From: Nibrella viscosa
GTDB taxonomy: Bacteria > Bacteroidota > Bacteroidia > Cytophagales > Spirosomataceae
Assembly: GCF_039541875.1 (NCBI RefSeq)
Contig: NZ_BAABHB010000014.1
Location: 124,001 to 188,000, forward strand
Length of the DNA: 64,000 bases
Reading direction: 5' to 3'
Shown: piece by piece, positions 23,876 to 32,367 of the stretch
Layout of the letters: each line of letters opens with the position of its first letter
Numbering within the stretch: the first letter of the stretch is position 1
Position numbers and translations under genes: made by a program
Notes under the pieces: generated by a model
Databases searched by the model: none
What the model saw: only the letters and a program-made list of their open reading frames with translations
What the model was told of the DNA's origin: nothing

Positions 23876-24484
23876 ATGTTGTTCGACGATACCTATCGCA
23901 CCATTACTGGTCCATCCGAAGGGCTGTTTAAAGAGAAAGGCAGCAAATTTCTGGCGTATGCGTTTCCCATCCAAAGAGAGACCGACGTTAAAATGTATCT
24001 GGAGGCTGTCCATAAAGAACATCCGAAAGCCAGGCATCACTGCCATGCGTACCGCTTAGGGCTGGACCGGAATAACTACCGGGTTAATGACGATGGTGAA
24101 CCCAGCGGTACCGCCGGTCGCCCGATTCTGAACACGCTGTACTCCTATGATCTAACCAATATTCTGGTTATTGTTGTGCGTTACTTCGGCGGAACGCTGC
24201 TGGGCGTGCCGGGCCTCATCAATGCATATAAGTCGGCAACGATAGATGCCCTGACGAAGGCAACGGTAGTTGCGAAAACCGTCAATGAAGTATACCGGGT
24301 CCGGTTTGCCTACGAGCAGATGAATGAGGTGATGAAAGTGGTGAAAGACCAGCAGCTTACCGTGCTGAGCCAATCGTTTGATAACAACTGTAGTCTGGAA
24401 ATTGAACTGCGCCGGACAATGGTGAACGGGGTAATCGGCCGATTGGAGAAGCTGGAGCACGTGAAAGTGGAATGGCTTGGATAA
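23876..24484 (+). CDS. YigZ/IMPACT family protein
   Basis: A 202-residue protein with the UPF0029/IMPACT N-terminal domain and a C-terminal DUF1949 ferredoxin-like domain. Visible family motifs are KEKGSKFLAYAFPI, KARHHCHAYRLG, the signature DDGEPSGTAGRPIL near residue 80, and NILVIVVRYFGGTLLGVPGLI. In eukaryotes IMPACT modulates Gcn2; the bacterial role is unresolved. An in-frame TTG at 23834 lies upstream of the -7 element, so I use the ATG at 23876. A second ATG-like option at 23870 is out of favour on sequence grounds. Confidence 0.9.
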   Translation: MLFDDTYRTITGPSEGLFKEKGSKFLAYAFPIQRETDVKMYLEAVHKEHPKARHHCHAYRLGLDRNNYRVNDDGEPSGTAGRPILNTLYSYDLTNILVIVVRYFGGTLLGVPGLINAYKSATIDALTKATVVAKTVNEVYRVRFAYEQMNEVMKVVKDQQLTVLSQSFDNNCSLEIELRRTMVNGVIGRLEKLEHVKVEWLG

Positions 24485-24510
24485 GACCAAAAATGAGAGA
24501 ACGATAAAGG

Positions 24511-24530
24511 AACCCTGTGCCGGCAGGGTT
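24511..24530. terminator. Short hairpin after the YigZ-family gene
   Basis: AACCCTG pairs perfectly with CAGGGTT around the six-base loop TGCCGG. It is not followed by a T run, so its role as a terminator is uncertain. Confidence 0.35.
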
Positions 24531-24606
24531 ACCGCAACTTTGATGAACATCAGGAAACTTAGGTTCTGCAAATTCCGTTAGAACTAAGAATAAGGCTTTT
24601 CATCAC

Positions 24607-27492
24607 GTGACGGAAAACAAAGTTACGACCGAACCGGAAAACCGGAACGGTTATAGTCTCACCGATATTGACTTGACGGGCTTTGAGCAGATCGAAGTAC
24701 TGGGTGCCCGCGAACATAATCTCAAAAATATTGATGTTACCATTCCCCGCAACAAGCTGGTGGTCGTGACGGGTATCAGCGGCAGCGGCAAATCGTCGCT
24801 GGCGTTCGATACCATCTACGCCGAAGGGCAGCGCCGGTATATGGAAAGCTTTTCGGCCTACGCCCGCTCGTTTATCGGCGATATGGAACGGCCGGATGTC
24901 GATAAGATCAACGGGCTGAGTCCGGTGATCTCCATTGAGCAGAAGACGACCTCCAAGAACCCCCGCTCCACGGTAGGTACTACCACCGAGATCTATGATT
25001 TTCTGCGACTGCTGTACGCCCGGGCGGGCGAAGCCTACTCCTACGCCACAGGCCGTAAAATGACACGTCAGTCGCAGGATCAGATTATCGACCAGATTCT
25101 TAACCAGTACAACGGCCAAAAGCTCACGCTGCTGGCACCGGTAGTGAAAGGCCGCAAGGGCCATTACCGCGAGTTATTCGTGCAGATAGCCAAACTTGGC
25201 TATACTAAAGTACGGGTAGATGGTCAGGTGCAGGATATTGCGCCCAAGATGCAGCTCGACCGGTATAAAGTACACGACATTGAGATTGTGATTGACCGGA
25301 TCATTCCCCGGCCCGAAGATCGCTTCCGGCTATCGCAGTCGGTGCAGACGGCGCTGAAACAGGGCAAAGGAGCGATGCAGATTCTGGATCAGGAAGGACA
25401 GGTAATCTACTTCTCGCAGAACCTGATGGACCCCGAATCGGGCATTAGCTACGATGAGCCGTCGCCGAATACTTTCTCGTTCAACTCGCCTTATGGCTGG
25501 TGCCCGGTCTGTCAGGGCCTTGGCGTGGTGGAGGAGATTACGGAAGAATCCGTTATTCCGGATAAGTCGCTAAGCATTAGCCGGGGGGCCATTGCGCCCC
25601 TGGGCGAGTACCGGGAGTTATGGTTTTTTCGGGAGATAGAGGTTATTCTGAAAAAGTTTAAACTGAGTTTGAGTACACCGCTGACCAAATATCCGCCTGA
25701 ACTGCTCCATGTGTTGCTGTTCGGCGACCAGGAAGAAGCAGTAATGCCGTCGAAAAAGCATCCGGGAGAAGATTACTATAACTTCAAATTCGAGGGTATA
25801 ATCCCCTTTCTGAAGCGGCAGCAGGAGAACGGTTCCGAGAAAATTCAGGAGTGGCTGAAAGACTTTATGGTGGTCAACACCTGTCCTGAGTGTAGTGGAG
25901 CACGGTTGAAAAAGGAGTCGCTGTATTTCCGGATTGCCGATAAGAATATTGCCGAACTGGCCCGGCTGGATATTTCGGAACTGTCGGCCTGGATGACCAA
26001 TTTGGAAGACCGGTTGTCGGAGCGGCAGAATGTGATTGCCCGCGAAGTCCTGAAGGAAATTCGCAAGCGTATTGGTTTTCTGCTCGATATTGGTCTGGAT
26101 TACCTGACACTGGATCGCCCGTTGCGGACGCTTTCGGGGGGAGAGGCCCAGCGTATCCGGCTGGCGACGCAGATCGGTACGCAGTTGGTGGGGGTTTTGT
26201 ACATCATGGACGAGCCAAGTATTGGGCTGCACCAGCGCGACAACGTAAAGCTGATTGATTCGCTAAAGAACCTGCGGGATCTGGGCAATACGGTGCTGGT
26301 GGTCGAGCACGATAAAGACATGATGCTGGCGTCGGATTACATCCTGGACATTGGTCCGGGAGCCGGCCGGCACGGCGGTCAGGTAGTGGGCATTGGTACA
26401 CCGGAAGAGTTTTTGCAGAACGGTAGCACCACGGCCGAGTATCTGAACGGTCGCCGAGCCATCAAGGTACCTGCCGAGCGCCGGAAAGGCAATGGTAAGT
26501 TTTTGATCATTAAAGGTGCCACGGGTCATAACCTGAAGAATGTGACGCTGAAGCTGCCACTGGGCCGGATGGTGTGTATCACCGGCGTATCGGGCAGTGG
26601 CAAGTCGTCGCTGATTCACGAAACGCTGTTTCCGGTGCTGAACCGCCACTTTTACAAGTCTAAACGGGAGCCGCTGTCCTTTAAATCGGTAGAAGGGCTG
26701 GAATACCTGGATAAGGTAATTGAAGTAGATCAGTCGCCCATTGGCCGGACCCCCCGCTCTAACCCGGCCACCTACACCGGTATGTTCTCGGATATACGGG
26801 CGTTGTTTGCCGAGCTACCCGAAGCCAAAATCCGGGGTTATAAGCCGGGGCGCTTTTCCTTTAACGTGAAGGGCGGCCGCTGCGAAGACTGCGAGGGGGC
26901 GGGCATGAAAAAGATTGAAATGGAGTTTCTGCCCGATGTACACGTCGCCTGCGAAACCTGTAAAGGTAAACGTTTCAACCGTGAAACCCTGGAAGTACGT
27001 TTTAAAGGCAAATCGATTGCCGATGTGCTGGACATGACCGTGGAGCAGGCACTGGACTTTTTTGCCAGTCAGCCCAAGATCCTGCGCAAAGTGCAGACGC
27101 TGAACGATGTGGGTTTAGGGTATATTACGCTTGGCCAGCACGCAACAACGCTATCGGGTGGAGAAGCCCAGCGGGTAAAACTGGCTGAGGAGTTGTCGAA
27201 GAAAGACACCGGCAAAACCATGTACATCCTGGATGAGCCGACCACGGGTCTGCATTTCCAGGATATTTCCCACTTGCTGGATGTATTGAACAAACTGGTC
27301 GACAAAGGCAACACGGTGTTGATCATTGAGCACAACCTGGACGTTATCAAAGTCTCTGACCACATCATCGACCTCGGCCCGGAAGGTGGCAACAAAGGCG
27401 GTGAAATCATTGCCGAGGGAACGCCGGAGAAGGTAGCAAAGGTTGAAGGGAGTTATACGGGGAAGTTTCTGGCGATGGAATTGGGAGGGTAG
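24607..27492 (+). CDS. uvrA: UvrA, excinuclease ABC subunit A (second copy)
   Basis: A full-length UvrA of 961 residues, starting with GTG at 24607. First module: Walker A GISGSGKSSLAF, FSAYARSFIGDMERPDVD, zinc motifs CPVC and CPECSGARL, signature RTLSGGEAQR, and IMDEPSIGLHQ. Second module: Walker A GVSGSGKSSLIHE, zinc finger CEDC...CETC, signature TTLSGGEAQR, and ILDEPTTGLHF. It lacks the heptad insert of the copy at 1133. The N-terminal 30 residues are an extra charged extension. Which copy is the main repair UvrA cannot be told from sequence alone; two UvrA paralogues are frequent in Bacteroidota. Confidence 0.94.
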   Translation: MTENKVTTEPENRNGYSLTDIDLTGFEQIEVLGAREHNLKNIDVTIPRNKLVVVTGISGSGKSSLAFDTIYAEGQRRYMESFSAYARSFIGDMERPDVDKINGLSPVISIEQKTTSKNPRSTVGTTTEIYDFLRLLYARAGEAYSYATGRKMTRQSQDQIIDQILNQYNGQKLTLLAPVVKGRKGHYRELFVQIAKLGYTKVRVDGQVQDIAPKMQLDRYKVHDIEIVIDRIIPRPEDRFRLSQSVQTALKQGKGAMQILDQEGQVIYFSQNLMDPESGISYDEPSPNTFSFNSPYGWCPVCQGLGVVEEITEESVIPDKSLSISRGAIAPLGEYRELWFFREIEVILKKFKLSLSTPLTKYPPELLHVLLFGDQEEAVMPSKKHPGEDYYNFKFEGIIPFLKRQQENGSEKIQEWLKDFMVVNTCPECSGARLKKESLYFRIADKNIAELARLDISELSAWMTNLEDRLSERQNVIAREVLKEIRKRIGFLLDIGLDYLTLDRPLRTLSGGEAQRIRLATQIGTQLVGVLYIMDEPSIGLHQRDNVKLIDSLKNLRDLGNTVLVVEHDKDMMLASDYILDIGPGAGRHGGQVVGIGTPEEFLQNGSTTAEYLNGRRAIKVPAERRKGNGKFLIIKGATGHNLKNVTLKLPLGRMVCITGVSGSGKSSLIHETLFPVLNRHFYKSKREPLSFKSVEGLEYLDKVIEVDQSPIGRTPRSNPATYTGMFSDIRALFAELPEAKIRGYKPGRFSFNVKGGRCEDCEGAGMKKIEMEFLPDVHVACETCKGKRFNRETLEVRFKGKSIADVLDMTVEQALDFFASQPKILRKVQTLNDVGLGYITLGQHATTLSGGEAQRVKLAEELSKKDTGKTMYILDEPTTGLHFQDISHLLDVLNKLVDKGNTVLIIEHNLDVIKVSDHIIDLGPEGGNKGGEIIAEGTPEKVAKVEGSYTGKFLAMELGG

Positions 27493-27493
27493 G

Positions 27494-27727
27494 AGAAACC
27501 GTTAAAACGGTTTTCCTTCGCTGGCAGATCATTCAACCCGCAATGGGTCAAAAGCCGTTCGTATTCCTGCGCGAATGATAGGGTGCGGTGGTGGTGCGAC
27601 ATACAAGCGGTGTAAGAGCAGTGAGTGAAATACAAAGGTTGAGACGATGACTTAGGGGGACTCGTCACGAAGCCGGGTAAAAGCTGGCGACTCTCTGCTT
27701 TTCAGGCAGAGGACACAACCTTTGTTT
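27494..27727. other. Intergenic region after uvrA with two hairpins
   Basis: AAACCGTT and AACGGTTT form a perfect stem at 27496-27513 followed by TTTTCC, a plausible weak terminator for uvrA. At 27693-27711 CTCTGC and GCAGAG enclose a seven-base loop, directly upstream of the fucosidase start. I see no convincing gene or -7 element between them. Confidence 0.4.
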
Positions 27728-29167
27728 ATGAAAATCCATTATTGGCTCACTGTAGCCAGCATGATGTATGCTGCTTCAACGCTGGCCCAGCGCGATATTC
27801 CCACCAATCCGGTAAAACCGACCCCGCAGCAGCTTCAGTACCAGCAGCAGGAGCTCATTGGCTTCCTGCACTTCGGTGTTAATACCTTTTCCGACCGTGA
27901 ATGGGGTACGGGTAAAGAAGACCCCCGCAGCTTTAACCCCACCAAACTGGATGCCCGGCAGTGGGTACAGGCCGCTAAAACGGCGGGCATGAAAACGCTC
28001 ATCATCACCGCCAAGCACCACGATGGATTCTGCCTCTGGCCATCAAAATACACCGACCATTCGGTAAAGAGCAGCCCCTGGAAAAACGGCAAAGGTGATG
28101 TGGTGCGTGAACTGACCGACGCCTGCCGCGAAGCGGGTATGAAGCTCGGCATTTACCTGTCGCCCTGGGATATGCACGAACCGAAATACGGCACCTCAGA
28201 GTATAACCAGTTTTACCTGAACCAACTGCGGGAGTTACTGACCAACTATGGCCCAATCGCCGAGTTGTGGATGGACGGAGCCAAAGGCGAAAACGCCAAA
28301 AATATGGAGTACGACTTTGAGGCTTACCGGGCGCTGATCCGGCAGTTGCAGCCCAATGCGGTTATCTTCTCGGATGTTGGGCCGGGTGTGCGCTGGATCG
28401 GGAACGAACGGGGTTTTGCCGGCGAAACCTGTTGGTCGACTATCAATACCGAAGGCATGGCGATTGGTAAAGCCGATTCCAAATACCTGAATACAGGTGA
28501 CCCCAACGGCGACGAATGGATTCCGGGCGAGTGTGACGTATCCATCCGGCCGGGCTGGTTCTACCATGCCAAAGAAGACAGCCGGGTGAAAACTCCGCAG
28601 CAACTGGTAGACATCTACTACAAATCCGTCGGCCGGAACGGTACCCTGCTACTGAACCTGCCGCCGGACCAGAACGGTCTCCTTCACGAAAATGATGTGG
28701 CCGCCCTGCGTGGTATGCGGGAAATTCTGAACGAAACGTTCCAGAAAAATTTGGCACTAAAGAAGCCGGTGAAGGCCGGTAGCCAGTGGACCGGTTTTGC
28801 GACCCAGCGCCTGACCGATGGCAACGCCGATACCTACTGGGCCGCCAAAGAAGGAGAAACCTCCGCAACCCTGGAGCTTGACCTGGGCCGCCCGACTACC
28901 TTCGACCGCGTTTCGTTACAGGAGCCGGTGCGGCTGGGACAGCGGATAGCTGCTTTTCGGGTGGAGGCTGAGCAGAACGGTACCTGGCAGGAGGTGGCCA
29001 AGGGCACTACCATCGGCTATAAGCGGCTGCTGCGGCTGGATAGCCCCGTTACGGCGCAACGCATCCGCATTGTAATAGAGCAGGCCAACAACACTGTGGC
29101 GCTTTCGGAAATTGGGTTATACCAGGCTTCTGAGCGGGAAGGTAAGCCGCTGGCTGAAAAGAAATAA
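27728..29167 (+). CDS. Exported GH29 alpha-L-fucosidase with C-terminal F5/8C module
   Basis: A 479-residue periplasmic or secreted glycosidase releasing alpha-L-fucose. A signal peptide ends at STLAQ. The GH29 barrel follows: GFLHFGVNTFSDREWGTG, TLIITAKHHDGFCLWPSKYT (conserved His pair), KLGIYLSPWDMHEP, and the nucleophile Asp in IAELWMDGAKG near residue 180. GRNGTLLLNLPPDQNG closes the domain near 315. The last 140 residues form a discoidin/F5/8 type C (CBM32-like) module: LTDGNADTYWAA, LELDLGRPTTFDRVSLQEP, RIVIEQANNTVALSEIGLY. The start is the ATG at 27728, which gives the proper signal peptide. No SusCD pair is adjacent. Confidence 0.9.
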   Translation: MKIHYWLTVASMMYAASTLAQRDIPTNPVKPTPQQLQYQQQELIGFLHFGVNTFSDREWGTGKEDPRSFNPTKLDARQWVQAAKTAGMKTLIITAKHHDGFCLWPSKYTDHSVKSSPWKNGKGDVVRELTDACREAGMKLGIYLSPWDMHEPKYGTSEYNQFYLNQLRELLTNYGPIAELWMDGAKGENAKNMEYDFEAYRALIRQLQPNAVIFSDVGPGVRWIGNERGFAGETCWSTINTEGMAIGKADSKYLNTGDPNGDEWIPGECDVSIRPGWFYHAKEDSRVKTPQQLVDIYYKSVGRNGTLLLNLPPDQNGLLHENDVAALRGMREILNETFQKNLALKKPVKAGSQWTGFATQRLTDGNADTYWAAKEGETSATLELDLGRPTTFDRVSLQEPVRLGQRIAAFRVEAEQNGTWQEVAKGTTIGYKRLLRLDSPVTAQRIRIVIEQANNTVALSEIGLYQASEREGKPLAEKK

Positions 29168-29174
29168 GGGATGA

Positions 29175-29203
29175 CAAAAAAGCGGGTCACGGCCCGCTTT
29201 TTC
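29175..29203. terminator. Bidirectional terminator between fucosidase and epimerase genes
   Basis: AAAAAGCGGG pairs with CCCGCTTTTT around TCACGG. T runs occur on both strands, serving the two convergent genes. Confidence 0.85.
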
Positions 29204-29205
29204 CG

Positions 29206-30267
29206 TTACTTCAGAATCGGTTCCAGCGCGGCCCGGTTCTCGTCGAGCCATTTGGCAATGTCGGAGACGATATCCTTAATGCCTTTTTCGGGTTTCCAGC
29301 CGGTGAGGTTGGTGACCTTTGTATTATCGGTAATGTACAGGCGGATGTCGGCGGCCCGGTTTTCGGTTACCTGCTTGATGGGAATCGTTTTGCCGGTTAC
29401 CTCCTGACAGATCTGCGTTAGCTCCTGTAGGGAAGCACTGCTTTCTACGCCACCGCCGGCGTTCAGGATTTCACCGTTCACCTGATCCAGGTTGTGCAGT
29501 TGCCAGTCGATGAGCCGGTACAGGTCATCAATGTGCAACATATCGCGGGTTTGTTTGCCCGTGCCACCGTAGCCGATGTAGGCCAGCGATTGCTCAAAGT
29601 AGTGCTTGGCAATCCAGAGTACCATCACGCCCTGATCGACCTTACCCATCTGCCACGGACCGGTAATGACCCCACAACGGTTAATGACCGTTTTTAGCCC
29701 GTAAAACTCGTTGTACTCCTGAATAATCAGCTCCGACGCCAGTTTGGTGGTACCATACAGCGAACGGGCACCGTCGAGCGGGAAGTTTTCGGCGATGCCC
29801 TTGGACGAAACGCCCGGCACCGGCTGGTCGTCGCTGAGCACAAAGCGGGTGTCGGCTTCCTCAAAATTCAGTGTCTCAATGGTTTTGATGGGGTAGACCC
29901 GGCTGGTCGACAGAAAGATAAAATTCGCTTTATGCTTCAGCGCGTAGTTAAGGCAGTTGACCGTCCCGAACAGATTGGTATTAATGAGGTAATCAGGGGT
30001 ACCATCCAGTCCGGCCAGCACCGACGGCTCCGCCGAGGCTTCGATAATGGTGTCGACAGCCGGTAGCGCATCAAAATCCTCTTTGCTGCGAATATCGCCG
30101 TGGACGAACTCGACACCGGCCTGCTTTAGCCGGGCAATGTTCAGCTCGGAACCCCGGCGTTTCAGGTTATCGAGGGCAAAAATCTGGTAATCGGGATAGT
30201 TGGTTTTCAGCGCAATCGCCAGCGCCGAGCCGACAAAGCCGGCTCCGCCGGTAATCAGTAATTTCAT
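29206..30267 (-). CDS. NAD-dependent nucleotide-sugar epimerase/dehydratase (CDP-paratose 2-epimerase-like)
   Basis: An extended short-chain dehydrogenase/reductase of 353 residues. It has the Rossmann motif LLITGGAGFVGSALA, LDNLKRRGSELNIARL, VEFVHGDIRSKEDF, ASAEPSVLAG, the catalytic Ser of FLSTSRVYP, and the YxxxK of SLYGTTKLASELI. The Arg-Gly-Ser after the NAD-binding Asp and the ASAEPSV motif are typical of the CDP-paratose/CDP-tyvelose 2-epimerase branch. The exact sugar is inferred only. It may supply sugars for surface polysaccharide. The start is the ATG at 30267; the longer frame adds seven unlikely residues. Confidence 0.85.
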   Translation of the reverse strand: MKLLITGGAGFVGSALAIALKTNYPDYQIFALDNLKRRGSELNIARLKQAGVEFVHGDIRSKEDFDALPAVDTIIEASAEPSVLAGLDGTPDYLINTNLFGTVNCLNYALKHKANFIFLSTSRVYPIKTIETLNFEEADTRFVLSDDQPVPGVSSKGIAENFPLDGARSLYGTTKLASELIIQEYNEFYGLKTVINRCGVITGPWQMGKVDQGVMVLWIAKHYFEQSLAYIGYGGTGKQTRDMLHIDDLYRLIDWQLHNLDQVNGEILNAGGGVESSASLQELTQICQEVTGKTIPIKQVTENRAADIRLYITDNTKVTNLTGWKPEKGIKDIVSDIAKWLDENRAALEPILK

Positions 30268-30312
30268 AGGTTGACAGATTTGAGCCACTCCTGTATTGGA
30301 GAGACTCAGAGG

Positions 30313-32256
30313 TTATGTTGTAATGCGGGTAAGTTTAACATTCTCTACCGGGCGGATAACCAGCGGTACCTTCTCTACTTTGACCGAACTGCTGTCGAGG
30401 CCGAACCAGCGATCTTCGGAGGTGGTGAAGCCTTTGATGAAAAAGTACACATTCATGATGAGCCGCTCCGACACAGGCAGATCATTTTCGAACGAAAGGA
30501 ATTTTTCCAGCACCACAAACCGGAAATCACCGATCACGTTTTGCCGGTGGAGCGATTCGTAGCGGCTGGTAATATCCACCTCCTTATTCTTCACCAGATC
30601 CTCAATGACTTTGCGGAAGAACAGGTTGATGCGCTGCTCGACCCGGAAACCCAGCCGGAATGTCACCTTATAGCAGTCGTCGGGGGCAATGGTATTCACC
30701 TTGTATTCCATAGTGTACGGATCGTCGGTGGTATCCACGTGAATAAACCAGTAAATATCCGCTCGTTTTGGCCGCTTCTGGAAAATGGAGTAAATGATCT
30801 TGGACTCGATCTCCGACTGCCGGGCGGCATTGCTCATAAACACCAGGTGCGTGGCGTATTTGGGGATACTAATGTCCCGACTCAGCTCCTTAATGGCCTG
30901 AATGTACTGATCAATGCGCACGTATTCGGTGAGTCGCATTTTAATCCGGCTGGCATTCAGCCAGATAATCATAACCATTCCCATCAGACCGGCAATCAGA
31001 ACAGACACCCAGCCACCATGTACAAACTTCACCAGGTTAGCTACCAGAAAACAGCTTTCAATAGTCAGATAGGCGATTACAAAAAGAACCACCAACCAGG
31101 CGTTGTATTTATGCGTGTAGAGGTAGTAGCCGAAGAGCATGGTACTCATCATCATGGTGAGGGTGATGGCTAGTCCATAGGCTGCTTCCATGCGGGACGA
31201 GTCCTGGAAATAAAGCACTACGCCGACACAGCCCACAAACAGCAGCCAGTTGATGCTGGGTACGTACAACTGCCCTTTTTTGACGGAAGGGTAGCGTAAG
31301 CGGACTTTTGGCCAGAAATTCAGCCGGATGGCCTCACTTATCAGCGTAAAAGCACCGGAGAGCATGGCCTGACTGGCAATAATCGTAGCCGCAGTAGCGA
31401 TGAGAATGCCAATAAACAGAAACCACTCCGGCATTAAGGCGTAAAACGGATTCCGCTCACCCAGCGCTTCGCCCGCCAGACTTTTCACATAGGCACCCTG
31501 GCCAAAGTAATTGAGCACCAGGCAGGTCTTTACAAAGATCCAGCTAATCCGGATATTACCCCGGCCGCAGTGGCCCATATCGGAATAAAGCGCTTCGGCA
31601 CCGGTAGTCGACAGAAAGACGGCTCCCAATAGCCAGAAGGCACCGGGGTAGGTGGTCAGAAACAGGTACGCATAATAAGGGTTTATCGCGGCCAGGACGG
31701 TGGGGTCATCCAGAATGTGAACGAAGCCCAGCACGCCCAGCATGGTAAACCAGATTAGCATTACCGGGCCGAAGGTGGTTCCTACCACACTGGTGCCAAA
31801 GGTCTGAATGAGAAAGAGGCCCGAAAGAATGGCAATCACGATCGGAATTGTCTCAATATTGGGATACAGAATCCGCAGGCCTTCAACCGCCGATGAGACC
31901 GAAATGGGTGGCGTGATAATACTATCGGCCAGTAGGGAACTGCCGCCAATTATAGCAGGAATAGTCAGCCAGCGGGCATGCCGGCGCACCAGCGCGTATA
32001 ACGCAAAAATGCCGCCTTCACCGCGGTTGTCGGCCCGTAGAACCAGCACTACATATTTAATGGTAGTTTGGAGCGTGATTGTCCAGAGAATACAGGAGAG
32101 GGCTCCTAAAACAATCTCCTCCTGAATAACGGGGGCTGAGCCGGCGACGGCTCTGAGCACATAAAGGGGAGAAGTACCAATATCACCGTATATAATTCCC
32201 AGGGCTACCAGCAGACCAGCCGCCGACACCCGGTCCATGTGTCGTTTATCTTCCAT
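30313..32256 (-). CDS. kup: Kup family potassium uptake protein
   Basis: A proton-coupled K+ transporter of 647 residues. The family signature ALGIIYGDIGTSPLYVLRA opens the protein, with ILWTITLQTTIKYV and ADNRGEGGIFALYALVRR following. About twelve membrane helices fill residues 15-430, and a 200-residue cytoplasmic domain follows. The sequence GAEALYSDMGHCGRGNIRISWI is also typical. It is transcribed away from mntH's 3' side. A TATCTTTG element lies 47 bases ahead of its ATG. Confidence 0.93.
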   Translation of the reverse strand: MEDKRHMDRVSAAGLLVALGIIYGDIGTSPLYVLRAVAGSAPVIQEEIVLGALSCILWTITLQTTIKYVVLVLRADNRGEGGIFALYALVRRHARWLTIPAIIGGSSLLADSIITPPISVSSAVEGLRILYPNIETIPIVIAILSGLFLIQTFGTSVVGTTFGPVMLIWFTMLGVLGFVHILDDPTVLAAINPYYAYLFLTTYPGAFWLLGAVFLSTTGAEALYSDMGHCGRGNIRISWIFVKTCLVLNYFGQGAYVKSLAGEALGERNPFYALMPEWFLFIGILIATAATIIASQAMLSGAFTLISEAIRLNFWPKVRLRYPSVKKGQLYVPSINWLLFVGCVGVVLYFQDSSRMEAAYGLAITLTMMMSTMLFGYYLYTHKYNAWLVVLFVIAYLTIESCFLVANLVKFVHGGWVSVLIAGLMGMVMIIWLNASRIKMRLTEYVRIDQYIQAIKELSRDISIPKYATHLVFMSNAARQSEIESKIIYSIFQKRPKRADIYWFIHVDTTDDPYTMEYKVNTIAPDDCYKVTFRLGFRVEQRINLFFRKVIEDLVKNKEVDITSRYESLHRQNVIGDFRFVVLEKFLSFENDLPVSERLIMNVYFFIKGFTTSEDRWFGLDSSSVKVEKVPLVIRPVENVKLTRITT

Positions 32257-32302
32257 AGAGCGAGGCTACTGCCCGGTTTGGGCGCAGCAAATACAAACGC
32301 GG

Positions 32303-32310
32303 CAAAGATA
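32303..32310 (-). promoter_or_regulatory. -7 element of kup
   Basis: TATCTTTG on the minus strand, a perfect TAnnTTTG match; the -33 position has no clear TTG. Confidence 0.45.
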
Positions 32311-32367
32311 ATAGGTGTGCAAGTACGTTGTTTTCGGAAGATAAGAAAGTTATGAGCTTAAAATCTT

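Noticed and set aside
27453..27668. A 71-codon minus-strand frame downstream of uvrA that could be a transposase relic
   Set aside because: No recognisable motif; half of it overlaps the end of uvrA.
27661..27727. tRNA-like hairpin with loop TTTTCAG before the fucosidase gene
   Set aside because: The anticodon-like stem is present, but no acceptor stem, D arm or GTTCRA T loop can be built around it.
30271..31173. A 300-codon open frame opposite kup
   Set aside because: It is antisense to a conserved membrane transporter, is His/Asn-rich and resembles no protein.
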